Below, in pieces: positions 1 through 6,987 of a stretch of 15,291 bases of DNA. The stretch lies in assembly GCA_002506595.1 (NCBI GenBank), contig DAXV01000045.1:17872-33162 (forward strand), read 5' to 3'. The notes below the pieces were generated by a model that was given only the letters and a program-made list of their open reading frames with translations, searched no databases and was not told the DNA's origin. Source of the DNA: Acidilobaceae archaeon UBA158 (GTDB lineage Archaea > Thermoproteota > Thermoprotei_A > Sulfolobales > Acidilobaceae). Position 1 is the first letter of the stretch; each line of letters begins with the position of its first letter. Both the position numbers and the translations under genes were made by a program.

Positions 1-17
1 ATCATATGAAACAGTAT

Positions 18-54
18 AGTTTAAGGATTTTAGTTTACAAAATAATAGTGGGGC
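18..54 (+). promoter_or_regulatory. Possible polB promoter and ribosome binding site
   Basis: A weak TATA-like stretch (agtttaagg, about 18-26) would place transcription start near 47. That gives a leader of about 14 nt containing a G-rich gtgggg element just upstream of the ATG at 61. The window begins 60 nt upstream of the gene, so a more distal promoter cannot be excluded. Confidence 0.3.
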
Positions 55-60
55 ACTAAG

Positions 61-2460
61 ATGGAAAATTTACTGGCATTTCAACTTCTTGATATAAGCT
101 ACGATATAGCTAATAATTCACCAATTATAATATTATGGGGAAGAGATCCAAATAATAAAAAAGTGTTATTAATAGATCAATCATTTAGGCCTTATTTTTA
201 TATATTGCTTGATAATGAAGCAGATGTAGATAAAGTAAAGGAAGAAATCCAAAAACTTTCAAAGAGTAGAAGTCCCATATTAAATGTTGAAGAAGTTAAC
301 ATGAATTACATAGGTAGAAGAGCTAAAGTTTTGAAAGTTACCACAGTTATACCTGAAAGTGTTAGAGAATATCGGGAAACTATAGCCAGCATAGATGGAG
401 TGAAAGAAGTTTTAGAAGCTGATATAAGGTTTTCATTTAGATATACTCTAGATAAAAACCTATATCCTATGAGATGGTATAAAGTTAAAGTTAAGCCAAT
501 AGAAAATAAATTTAATTATAGGGTAGATAATGTTTATGAGATAGAAGGAGATATATTAGAAGATGAGACTAGAATTAATGTTGATCCATTAGAAGGTTTA
601 AAGATAATGGCTTTTGATATAGAAGTCTATAATCCCCAAAGAACTCCTGATGCTAGTAAAGATCCAATAGTACTTATCAGTATAAAATTTAATAATAGTA
701 AAGATCCAATAGTACTAGAAGCTAAGGGTCATGATGATAGCCAATTATTACATGATTTTATTGAATTAATAAGAAAAGAAGACCCTGATATAATAGTAGG
801 ATATAATCAAAACAGATTTGATTGGCCATATATAATTGAACGCAGTAAAATATATAAAATAAAATTAGATATAGGAAGGAAAGTTGATTCTGTGCCAAAT
901 CCAAGTGTTTTTGGTCATTATTCAATCCAAGGAAGATTGAACGTTGATCTATATGATTTTGCGGAGGAGTTACAAGAAATTAAAATTAAATCTTTGGATG
1001 AAGTAGCAGATTATTTAGGTGTTATGCCTAAGAATAAAAGAGTTAACATAGATTGGTGGCTTATAGCTCAATATTGGGACAATATGGAAAAAAGGAATAT
1101 ATTAAAACAATATACAATTGACGATGTTGAATCTACTTTAGGCCTAGCCTATAAATTCTTGCCTTTTGGTGCTCAATTAAGCATAATAAGCGGCTTGCCA
1201 ATGGATCAAGTTGTTGCTGCTAGTGTTGCATTTAGGTTAGAAGCAAGGCTTATGAGAGAGGCTAAGAAGAAAAATGAGTTAATGCCTAATAGAATTGAAA
1301 GAAATATAGAAACTTATACTGGAGCAGTTGTATTAAAACCAGAACCAGGAATACATGAGAATGTAGCAGTTCTAGATTTTGCAAGTATGTATCCAAGTAT
1401 TATGGTAAAGTACAATGTAGGACCAGATACTTTATTAAAAGAAGGAGAGGATTGTAAAATAAAAAATAAAGCGCCAGAAGTAAATCATGAATTTTGTTAC
1501 GATAGGCCTGCATTTATTAGGATGGTATTAGAAAGATTTTTAAAATGGAGAAGCGAAACTAAGAAAGCAATGAAATTATACAAAGAAGGAACGCCAGAAT
1601 ATAATCTATTAAATGAAAGGCAAAGGGCAATTAAGGTATTGGCAAATGCAAGTTACGGCTATTTAGGATGGGGAGCTGCAAGGTGGTATTGCAGAGATTG
1701 TGCAGAAGCTGTTACAGCCTGGGGTAGAGATTTAATATCGAATACAATAAATTATGCAAAATCTATAGGATTAAAGGTTTATTATGGAGATACGGATAGC
1801 GTATTTGTTGACAATGATAAAGAAAAAATAAATAAGGTTATTGATTGGATAACTAATGAATTGGAGTTCGATATTAAGGTTGATAAAGTATATAAAAGAG
1901 TTTTCTTTACAGAGGCTAAGAAAAGGTATGCAGGATTGTTGGATAATGGGAAAATAGATATTGTAGGCTTTGAAGCTGTTAGGGGCGATTGGAGTGATCT
2001 TGCTAAGGAGGTTCAATCAAATATTGCAGAGCTTATATTGAGAACAGGTGATCCAAAAAAAGCAATTGAATATGTGAAAGGAGTTATTGAGAGTTTAAAG
2101 AAAGGAGAAATACCTCTTGATAAATTGATTATTTGGAAAACTTTGACGAAAGAAATCAATGAATATGAGGCAGAAACTCCTCATGCATATGCGGCAAAAT
2201 TAATGGAAAAAATGGGTTACAAGATTTCTCCTGGAAGCAAAGTCGGTTTTGTAATAATAAAAGGTCCAGGTTCTATATCTAAAAAAGCAAGACCATATTT
2301 TATGATTAAAGATTCAGATATAGATACAAACTATTATATTGACAAACAAATTATACCATCAGCATTAAGAATACTTAATTATTTTGGGATATCAGAAAAA
2401 GATTTGAAGGTTGGTGCAAAACAACCTTCATTATTAGATTTCTTAGGAGGTTCAAGTTAA
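61..2460 (+). CDS. polB: Family B DNA polymerase with 3'-5' exonuclease, PolB3-like
   Basis: This is a replicative-type DNA-dependent DNA polymerase of 799 residues with intact proofreading and polymerase centres. The N-terminal domain carries FRPYFYIL (42-49), matching the archaeal uracil-sensing pocket region. Exonuclease motifs are DIE (D186, E188), YNxxxFD (N249, D254) and YTIDD (Y351, D355). Polymerase motif A is DFASMYPSI (D439), motif B is KVLANASYG (525-533) and motif C is YGDTDS (D577, D579). The C-terminus contains QPSLLDFL (788-795), a textbook PIP box (QxxLxxFL) for docking to the PCNA clamp. Length and N-terminus resemble crenarchaeal PolB3 as recalled, rather than the longer PolB1; the paralogue assignment is inference. 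The ATG is preceded by a G-rich ribosome binding site. An exact in-frame 21-bp repeat lies in the exonuclease domain. The gene overlaps dnaG tail-to-tail by 9 nt. Confidence 0.96.
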   Translation: MENLLAFQLLDISYDIANNSPIIILWGRDPNNKKVLLIDQSFRPYFYILLDNEADVDKVKEEIQKLSKSRSPILNVEEVNMNYIGRRAKVLKVTTVIPESVREYRETIASIDGVKEVLEADIRFSFRYTLDKNLYPMRWYKVKVKPIENKFNYRVDNVYEIEGDILEDETRINVDPLEGLKIMAFDIEVYNPQRTPDASKDPIVLISIKFNNSKDPIVLEAKGHDDSQLLHDFIELIRKEDPDIIVGYNQNRFDWPYIIERSKIYKIKLDIGRKVDSVPNPSVFGHYSIQGRLNVDLYDFAEELQEIKIKSLDEVADYLGVMPKNKRVNIDWWLIAQYWDNMEKRNILKQYTIDDVESTLGLAYKFLPFGAQLSIISGLPMDQVVAASVAFRLEARLMREAKKKNELMPNRIERNIETYTGAVVLKPEPGIHENVAVLDFASMYPSIMVKYNVGPDTLLKEGEDCKIKNKAPEVNHEFCYDRPAFIRMVLERFLKWRSETKKAMKLYKEGTPEYNLLNERQRAIKVLANASYGYLGWGAARWYCRDCAEAVTAWGRDLISNTINYAKSIGLKVYYGDTDSVFVDNDKEKINKVIDWITNELEFDIKVDKVYKRVFFTEAKKRYAGLLDNGKIDIVGFEAVRGDWSDLAKEVQSNIAELILRTGDPKKAIEYVKGVIESLKKGEIPLDKLIIWKTLTKEINEYEAETPHAYAAKLMEKMGYKISPGSKVGFVIIKGPGSISKKARPYFMIKDSDIDTNYYIDKQIIPSALRILNYFGISEKDLKVGAKQPSLLDFLGGSS
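654..716 (+). repeat. 21-bp exact direct repeat inside polB
   Basis: Bases 654-674 and 696-716 are identical over 21 nt, with a period of 42 bp (14 codons). The coding result is SKDPIVL twice (residues 199-205 and 213-219) on either side of a short strand, ISIKFNN, just after exonuclease motif I. Every wobble position is identical, which points to a DNA copying event rather than protein-level convergence. Confidence 0.9.
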
Positions 2461-3729
2461 GTCGCTAAAAGTTGCAAATTTTACATCTCCCCTTTTTGAT
2501 GATATTTTGCTTCCCATTCTAGCACCTATAAGCAATACGATGCCTTTTTCCCCAGCTAAATCTAAAATTCTTTGTGTTATAATGCCATCAAATATTATTG
2601 CATATGCAGAGTTCGGTTGTGCTGTATCTAACCATGTAAACAAGTCTCTTACCTTAATTCTTGTTATTTCTTTCCAATCCCTATCGTAAATTATTGCTTC
2701 TAAAGTTCCTTTGATATTTTTTATGTTATCTATAACCTGTTTTGGTACTATTAATTGGGAAACCGATTCATGTTTTTGTTCCATTTTTTCTTCTTGAACA
2801 ATCTGTTGACCTGATGGTTCTGGCTGTACAATTTCCTCCTTCTTTTCCTCTCTTTGACTTTCAGGAAGGGTTAGTTCATGTGCTGCTTCAGCTTCTTCTT
2901 TAGTTTCTTTTATACTTAAGAGTTGTTGTTTAACAGCTTCTGCAGGCATCATTTGTGATAATGCCCTTGCGATCTCTTTTCCTGTTAGTTGTTCTACTTC
3001 CATATCTTTTGGAGCTCTAGCTACATAATCTACATGAACTTGGTCTAATAGATTTTTTAATATTAAATCCCCTCCTCTATCTCCATCAACAAACGCTATT
3101 ACTTTTTTATTTTTTGCCAATTCAATTATTGTCTTAGGTACTTTTTCTCTTGCCCCTTCTAAAGCAACTGTATTTGTATAACCATATTTCATTAAATTAA
3201 TAACATCAGCTCTACCTTCTACAATAATTATTGTATCAGCCTTTTCTACATCAGGGCCTGCTGGTAATTTTTCTTCACCTATTTCTATTACTTTAGCTTG
3301 AACTTCAGGTTTTTGTGATATTTCTCTTAAAATTTCTTTTATATCAGGCTCTTGTTCCTTAACTCTTTGTAATAATTCTCTTGCTCTTTCAACTATCTTT
3401 TGTAATTTCTCTATTCTTAGATCTTGTATATCATCTATTGTTATCCTGCTTGTATATGGACCTACTCTATCGACACTCTCAATCATGGCAGCTAATAAAA
3501 CAGTTTCTACTCTATCTAAATTACTTGGAATTTGTAATATGCCTACTGACTTTGTTCCTTGATATTTCATATCAATATGTACTCTACCAATTTTATCTTT
3601 ATTTTGTAATTGCTCCAAATTGAACTCGCTTCCTAATAATCCTTCTGTTTGGCCAAACACTGCTCCTATTACATCATGTTTATCGACTCTACCGTCAACC
3701 TCGAACGAAGCTTTAATTAAATACTTCAC
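2452..3729 (-). CDS. dnaG: Archaeal DnaG (Toprim primase / exosome subunit)
   Basis: This is a DnaG-type Toprim protein of 425 residues. Archaeal DnaG is reported both as a primase and as a stable subunit of the RNA-degrading exosome. Residues 1-95 hold the archaeal-specific N-terminal domain (KYLIKASFEVDG, VIGAVFGQTEGLLG). The Toprim domain spans about 165-245, with E171 in VEGRADV and D215/D217 in VDGDRGG as the metal-binding acidic residues. A charged Glu/Gln-rich linker covers roughly 275-325, and a conserved C-terminal domain covers about 328-425. The start chosen is GTG at 3729: homologues begin (M)KYLIKA, and GGGTG (3736-3740) sits 6 nt upstream. The frame stays open upstream to a GTG at 3798, but that extension only translates the leader repeats. 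The last 9 nt overlap the convergent polB, so the two genes must share or invade each other's termination zone. Confidence 0.95.
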   Translation of the reverse strand: MKYLIKASFEVDGRVDKHDVIGAVFGQTEGLLGSEFNLEQLQNKDKIGRVHIDMKYQGTKSVGILQIPSNLDRVETVLLAAMIESVDRVGPYTSRITIDDIQDLRIEKLQKIVERARELLQRVKEQEPDIKEILREISQKPEVQAKVIEIGEEKLPAGPDVEKADTIIIVEGRADVINLMKYGYTNTVALEGAREKVPKTIIELAKNKKVIAFVDGDRGGDLILKNLLDQVHVDYVARAPKDMEVEQLTGKEIARALSQMMPAEAVKQQLLSIKETKEEAEAAHELTLPESQREEKKEEIVQPEPSGQQIVQEEKMEQKHESVSQLIVPKQVIDNIKNIKGTLEAIIYDRDWKEITRIKVRDLFTWLDTAQPNSAYAIIFDGIITQRILDLAGEKGIVLLIGARMGSKISSKRGDVKFATFSDLT

Positions 3730-3735
3730 TTTTTG

Positions 3736-3740
3736 CACCC
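3736..3740 (-). promoter_or_regulatory. dnaG ribosome binding site
   Basis: On the minus strand GGGTG is followed by CAAAAA and then GTG. The 6-nt spacing is normal for archaea and supports the start at 3729 over the upstream in-frame GTG codons at 3738 and 3798. Confidence 0.7.
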
Positions 3741-3743
3741 TTT

Positions 3744-3797
3744 TAGAGGTATACCAGATAGAGGTATACCAGAAAATTGATTTACTGGTATACCTCA
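3744..3797 (-). repeat. Tandem 15-bp repeat plus inverted copy in dnaG leader
   Basis: The plus strand reads TAGAGGTATACCAGA twice in perfect tandem (3744-3758, 3759-3773). An inverted 12-nt copy, CTGGTATACCTC, lies at 3785-3796. Each copy is centred on the palindrome GGTATACC (3748-3755, 3763-3770, 3787-3794). In the dnaG mRNA the inverted copy comes first and can pair over 12 bp with either tandem copy, giving two mutually exclusive hairpins with loops of 12 or 27 nt. As DNA, the three palindromes could be dimer binding sites. The element lies just upstream of the dnaG ribosome binding site, so a control role is plausible but unproven. Confidence 0.85.
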
Positions 3798-3800
3798 CTT

Positions 3801-3814
3801 GGGCAGGCTCGCCC
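3801..3814 (-). other. GC-rich hairpin in dnaG leader
   Basis: The minus strand reads GGGCGAGCCTGCCC, 12 of 14 bases G or C, in otherwise very AT-rich DNA. GGGC pairs with GCCC around a 6-nt loop. In AT-rich thermophiles, local GC-rich islands outside genes often mark structured RNA. This one would be close to the 5' end of the predicted dnaG transcript. It is short and could be part of a leader structure or a small RNA. Confidence 0.5.
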
Positions 3815-3844
3815 TATTCTCAATATTGTTGTTTCTCTCAGAGC

Positions 3845-3860
3845 ATATAAATTTATAAAA
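3845..3860 (-). promoter_or_regulatory. dnaG promoter (TATA box)
   Basis: On the minus strand TTTTATAAATTTATATG contains two overlapping TATA-box matches. Placing transcription start about 26 nt downstream gives positions near 3823-3830. The dnaG leader would then be about 94-101 nt, which is long for this kind of archaeon and includes the GC hairpin and the GGTATACC repeats. Confidence 0.5.
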
Positions 3861-3877
3861 ATTTTTAATTAAAAATT
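3856..3877 (-). terminator. T-rich end of tyrS transcript
   Basis: Just past the tyrS stop the minus strand reads AATTTTTAATTAAAAATT followed by TTT. This is an 18-bp perfect A/T palindrome (3860-3877) with T-runs. T-rich tracts are typical archaeal terminators, but A/T palindromes also arise by chance in such DNA. Confidence 0.35.
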
Positions 3878-4952
3878 ATCTTGTTAATCCTTTCGAAATT
3901 TCTTGAGCTAATTCTTTTATGTCTTCCTTTTCAAATAATTTCCTAACAGGTTTTAACATTTCTATTAATGAATTTGCTGTTGCAATTTTTAAATCGAGAG
4001 GATGAACCTTTCCATTAATATATGCATTTTCTAGGTCTTCATATTTTTCAAAAATAATGGTTCCTCCATATTTTTCAGGCCTTTCTAAAACTAGCTTAAA
4101 CTTTTTTTCAGAAAAGAGTAGATATTTGTTTATCTCAAGTATAGGATTAAATTCTGCTTGCCTTGGAGGGCAATATGCATTCATTACTTTATTCTTTATA
4201 TCTTCTTCGCTATCATTAACAAATATTGCAGTATTTGGTTTTGACTTACTCATCTTATAACTTGCTGCCTGCTCATCAATTTCTCCAGTTTCCATTCTTT
4301 TTCCTCCACCTAATCCTGTTAAAATAGGTGTATGCAATCCTATTGGTTTCTTAACATTAATTTTTTCTGCTATTTCTCTTGCTAAAACGTGTGCTTTCCT
4401 CTGATCTAAACCTCCCAAAGCTATATCTAAATCCATATATATTATATCGCTAACTTGCATAGCTGGATAAATTAATTTTGATGTGTCTAGATCAGCTTCA
4501 TCCATATTTCTGCCCATTATTGTTAATGCTCTTTTCATTCTTGCTAAGCTCGTCATTTTCATAACTTTGATTACCAATGCCCAATAGTCTTTATCGTTAG
4601 CCAATTTTTCTGCATCAACAAAATTTATCTTATCAATTTGTATGCTTAATGCATTCATCACTTCTCTTGTTAACCTTGCAGCTTTTCTAATAAGTTCAAT
4701 ATTTCCTCCTAATTTATCATTTATCATTGCATGCCATGTAGCTTCTAATAAATTAAATTCAATACCTGCCTCGATTAGATCCTTTACCTTGTTCATCCAT
4801 ATAATCCATCCTAAATGAGGTAAACCGCTTGGCTCAAAGCCTAAATAACCTTTCATTTTAACTCCATTTTCTATCTTTTCTCTTAATTCATTTTCGGTTA
4901 GTATTTCAGCCAAATTTCTCTTTATTAAGTCAAACCTTTCATTAGTATCCAA
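3876..4952 (-). CDS. tyrS: Tyrosyl-tRNA synthetase, archaeal type
   Basis: This enzyme attaches tyrosine to tRNA-Tyr using ATP. Numbering here is from the TTG at 4952 (358 residues). The Rossmann catalytic domain has YLGFEPSG (Y36) and the HIGH-equivalent HLGW (H46). The tyrosine-binding segment YPAMQVSD (Y162, Q166, D169) matches that of Methanocaldococcus TyrRS, followed by GGLDQRKAHVLARE. The class I loop is KMSKS (233-237), and the short archaeal C-terminal anticodon domain follows. The frame stays open to a TTG at 4979, but that codon has no ribosome binding site and lies only about 14 nt after a TATA box at 4989-4997. GAGGTG (4962-4967) lies 9 nt before TTG 4952, so I prefer that start; a leaderless GTG at 4964 is also possible. 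It sits 3' of ubiD on the same strand. Confidence 0.93.
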   Translation of the reverse strand: MDTNERFDLIKRNLAEILTENELREKIENGVKMKGYLGFEPSGLPHLGWIIWMNKVKDLIEAGIEFNLLEATWHAMINDKLGGNIELIRKAARLTREVMNALSIQIDKINFVDAEKLANDKDYWALVIKVMKMTSLARMKRALTIMGRNMDEADLDTSKLIYPAMQVSDIIYMDLDIALGGLDQRKAHVLAREIAEKINVKKPIGLHTPILTGLGGGKRMETGEIDEQAASYKMSKSKPNTAIFVNDSEEDIKNKVMNAYCPPRQAEFNPILEINKYLLFSEKKFKLVLERPEKYGGTIIFEKYEDLENAYINGKVHPLDLKIATANSLIEMLKPVRKLFEKEDIKELAQEISKGLTR

Positions 4953-4986
4953 AAATGTTTGCACCTCACATATTTTCAACTTTGCT

Positions 4987-4997
4987 ATTATTTAAAG
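4987..4997 (-). promoter_or_regulatory. Internal tyrS promoter
   Basis: The minus-strand sequence CTTTAAATA (4997-4989) lies in the short gap after the ubiD stop. A start of transcription about 26 nt downstream (near 4967) would fall right at the GAGGTG element. tyrS could therefore be expressed separately from the upstream genes. Confidence 0.4.
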
Positions 4998-5010
4998 TTA
5001 AATAAAAATT

Positions 5011-6267
5011 TTAAGGTATTTTTGCTCTTTCGAATTCAATACCCCCATTTATTGGCTTAGTTGCATCGATACCCATTTTTGATGTTAATCCATCTTTTGC
5101 ACTAGGATCAAGAGTCGAACCTCTAGCATTGGTTATTACAATTAAGTCTTTATCGGCTTGAAATCTAGTCGCTATGGCCCACTCAACATCATTAATATCG
5201 TAAACATTAATATCGGAATCAACGACGATTACATGCTTTACGCTCGGATGAGCTGCAAATGCTGCCAATATTGCATTTTTTGCGTCTCCATCATGATTTT
5301 TTTCTATAGAAATGATTGCATGTAACCAACCTCCACTATTATAGGTAAGATTAACGCCATGGACTTTCGGAACTACTTTAGATACTGCATTATATATACT
5401 TGCCTCTCTTGGAAATCCCATTAATATAGCATGTTCATATCCACCCGGTAAAATAATATGTGTTGTTTCATCAGGATTTATATAAACCTTATTTGCGATT
5501 AGTATTGGTTGTTTTCTTACTTTATCATATCCCCCCATAGCTTCAACAAATGGTCCTTCATCAGTCATTTTTTCTGATATAAATCCCTCGATTATAGCTC
5601 CTGCCCCAATAGGTATGGGATTTTTATGAATTGGAGAACTAAAAACTTCAAGACCGCCCAAAATATTTGAAGCGGCCTCTAATTCAAAATATCCTAAAGG
5701 AGGAGAATGAGAAGATGCTAAAATTATGCTCGGATGAACTCCAATAACAACAGTAACAGGAAGCATCTCCCCTTGTTTTAATGCTTCATTATATAAATAA
5801 TACAAATGCCTAGGAACTATTCTAACAACAGCCTCTTTTTCGTTTAATAGCATTATTCTATGTATACTTGCATTGCATATTCCTTTATAACATGATATTA
5901 TTAAAGAACTAGTTAAGTAATAACCCCCATCTTTTTCATAAAATTTAACAAATGGTAAATCCTTTAAATTGCCCTCTTTTAATTTAGGCTCTCCAATAAA
6001 TCTAAATTCCCCTTTTTTTGAAAAAGAATCTAATAATTTATTATATGCTTCTTCAACTTTATTAACATGCAACGCCTTTAATATCTTATCTTTAGAATCC
6101 ACAATATTACCTGAACTCATTTGTTTTATATTTTCTACATGAAAAGTTTGAACAATTTTTGATCCTTGTTTATTTTTTAAAATTCTAGAAACCTCAAATT
6201 CCTTAGATAATTTACCGCAATATTCGCTACCTACTTCATCTATGAATTTAGTTAATGATCCATCCAA
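5011..6267 (-). CDS. ubiD: UbiD-family decarboxylase (likely anhydromevalonate phosphate decarboxylase)
   Basis: This is a prenylated-FMN-dependent decarboxylase of 418 residues. Visible family marks are the cofactor-binding NASIHR (N132, R137), GVHPSIILASS (177-186), DEGPFVEAMGGY (E237, E242; the same 5-residue spacing as the catalytic Glu pair of fungal Fdc1) and the C-terminal ARGSTLDPSA with TSKMGIDATKP (381-405). In crenarchaea the characterised UbiD member of the modified mevalonate pathway converts trans-anhydromevalonate 5-phosphate to isopentenyl phosphate for lipid synthesis. I infer that role here, but another aromatic or acrylic acid substrate is possible. The start is TTG at 6267, supported by GAGGGAG (6274-6280) at 6-nt spacing. 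It overlaps the upstream RuvC-like gene by 16 nt, indicating translational coupling. The prFMN-making partner UbiX is not in this window. Confidence 0.9.
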   Translation of the reverse strand: MDGSLTKFIDEVGSEYCGKLSKEFEVSRILKNKQGSKIVQTFHVENIKQMSSGNIVDSKDKILKALHVNKVEEAYNKLLDSFSKKGEFRFIGEPKLKEGNLKDLPFVKFYEKDGGYYLTSSLIISCYKGICNASIHRIMLLNEKEAVVRIVPRHLYYLYNEALKQGEMLPVTVVIGVHPSIILASSHSPPLGYFELEAASNILGGLEVFSSPIHKNPIPIGAGAIIEGFISEKMTDEGPFVEAMGGYDKVRKQPILIANKVYINPDETTHIILPGGYEHAILMGFPREASIYNAVSKVVPKVHGVNLTYNSGGWLHAIISIEKNHDGDAKNAILAAFAAHPSVKHVIVVDSDINVYDINDVEWAIATRFQADKDLIVITNARGSTLDPSAKDGLTSKMGIDATKPINGGIEFERAKIP

Positions 6268-6854
6268 TTTCTACTCCCTCTTAGCGCAATTGCCATAGCT
6301 GATCTTACATCTTTATCTTTAAATATTTTGAATATTGGAGTTTTTGGCATGAATTTTGCAACTTCTTCTTCTCTAACTATTTTATATGAGAGACCGTTTC
6401 TTAGAAGAGAGTTTCCCGCTGTAATCCATCCTTCACCAGAGCCAAGAATTATTTCCTTATTAATATGAGGAATTTTTTCTAAATCTTTTTTAATTATATT
6501 ACCTATGGAATTGCATGAGACTTTACCTTCACCTATAGCGATTCCATCTCCTAAAATTACATATCCGCATAACATACCTGGGTCTATGCCAACTATTATA
6601 TGGTTAAAGCTTGTTTTGGGATAAACTATTGCTTTAAATAATGCTACTTCTGGGTCTTCTTCATAGATGACATTTTTAAGATCTTTGATGCTATTATAAT
6701 ATACATCATATTCTGGTGTATTTCTTAGTGGTGATATTATTACGCTTGCTTCAGAATTTACATAATCATTAATTAATAATATTCCTTGCTTTTCAAGAAG
6801 ATCCTTTTTACTCTTTATAATTTTTATTGCCTCATAATCCCCTCTCAGACACAT
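6252..6854 (-). CDS. Uncharacterised RNase H/RuvC-like fold protein
   Basis: This is a 200-residue protein whose exact family I do not recognise. Its C-terminal part reads as an RNase H-like fold of RuvC type. Strand one, HIIVGIDPGMLCGYVIL (85-101), has the GIDPG motif (D91). IILGSGEGWITAGNSLL (135-151) offers E141, and IVREEEVAKF (159-168) resembles the DExxT-like segment of YqgF/RuvC proteins. The terminal helix KDKDVRSAMAIAL (179-191) with D182 matches the last RuvC motif. The first 80 residues are a separate, non-recognised domain. No SD is seen close to the ATG; a GAGGTG lies 30 nt upstream, too far to serve. The gene leads an apparent operon with ubiD (16-nt overlap) and tyrS. A nuclease or nucleotide-sensing role is conjecture. 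Confidence 0.8.
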   Translation of the reverse strand: MCLRGDYEAIKIIKSKKDLLEKQGILLINDYVNSEASVIISPLRNTPEYDVYYNSIKDLKNVIYEEDPEVALFKAIVYPKTSFNHIIVGIDPGMLCGYVILGDGIAIGEGKVSCNSIGNIIKKDLEKIPHINKEIILGSGEGWITAGNSLLRNGLSYKIVREEEVAKFMPKTPIFKIFKDKDVRSAMAIALRGSRNWMDH

Positions 6855-6987
6855 TATGATTTTATTTGTCGAATCTACACACCTCTATCGTTCTCGTTTA
6901 TTAAAAATAAACAAGAAGTTAATTAATTTTTATACTTAAAAATTCACCTATATAAAGATTTTATTTATAATTAAAAATTTTAATAAA
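6855..6987 (-). promoter_or_regulatory. Upstream region of the RuvC-like/ubiD/tyrS operon
   Basis: This 133-nt gap holds two minus-strand TATA-like boxes: CTTTATATAGG near 6945-6955 and AGTATAAAAAT near 6927-6937. It also has a small A/T inverted repeat, GTTTATT-3nt-AATAAAC (6896-6912). Either box implies a leader of about 50-70 nt. Which one is used cannot be told from sequence. Confidence 0.35.

Noticed and set aside
1771..2016. Minus-strand open frame inside polB
   Set aside because: It lies opposite the conserved polymerase motif C region, so it is a reading-frame shadow.
3730..3798. DnaG beginning at GTG 3798 with a 23-residue N-terminal extension
   Set aside because: The extension simply translates the repeat (WYTSI, WYTSK), has no ribosome binding site, and homologues start at (M)KYLIKA, where GGGTG is correctly spaced.
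3381..3850. Plus-strand open frames over dnaG and its leader
   Set aside because: They are antisense to a clear dnaG coding sequence, have no recognisable domains and have low-complexity Leu/Tyr/Cys composition.
6868..6900. Possible small RNA or tRNA remnant around the GATTCGAC sequence
   Set aside because: There is a T-loop-like string, but no acceptor, anticodon or D-arm pairing could be built around it.
6896..6912. GTTTATT/AATAAAC hairpin upstream of the RuvC-like gene
   Set aside because: It is a short A/T stem in AT-rich DNA with no T-run and no link to a start codon. Chance is the simplest explanation.
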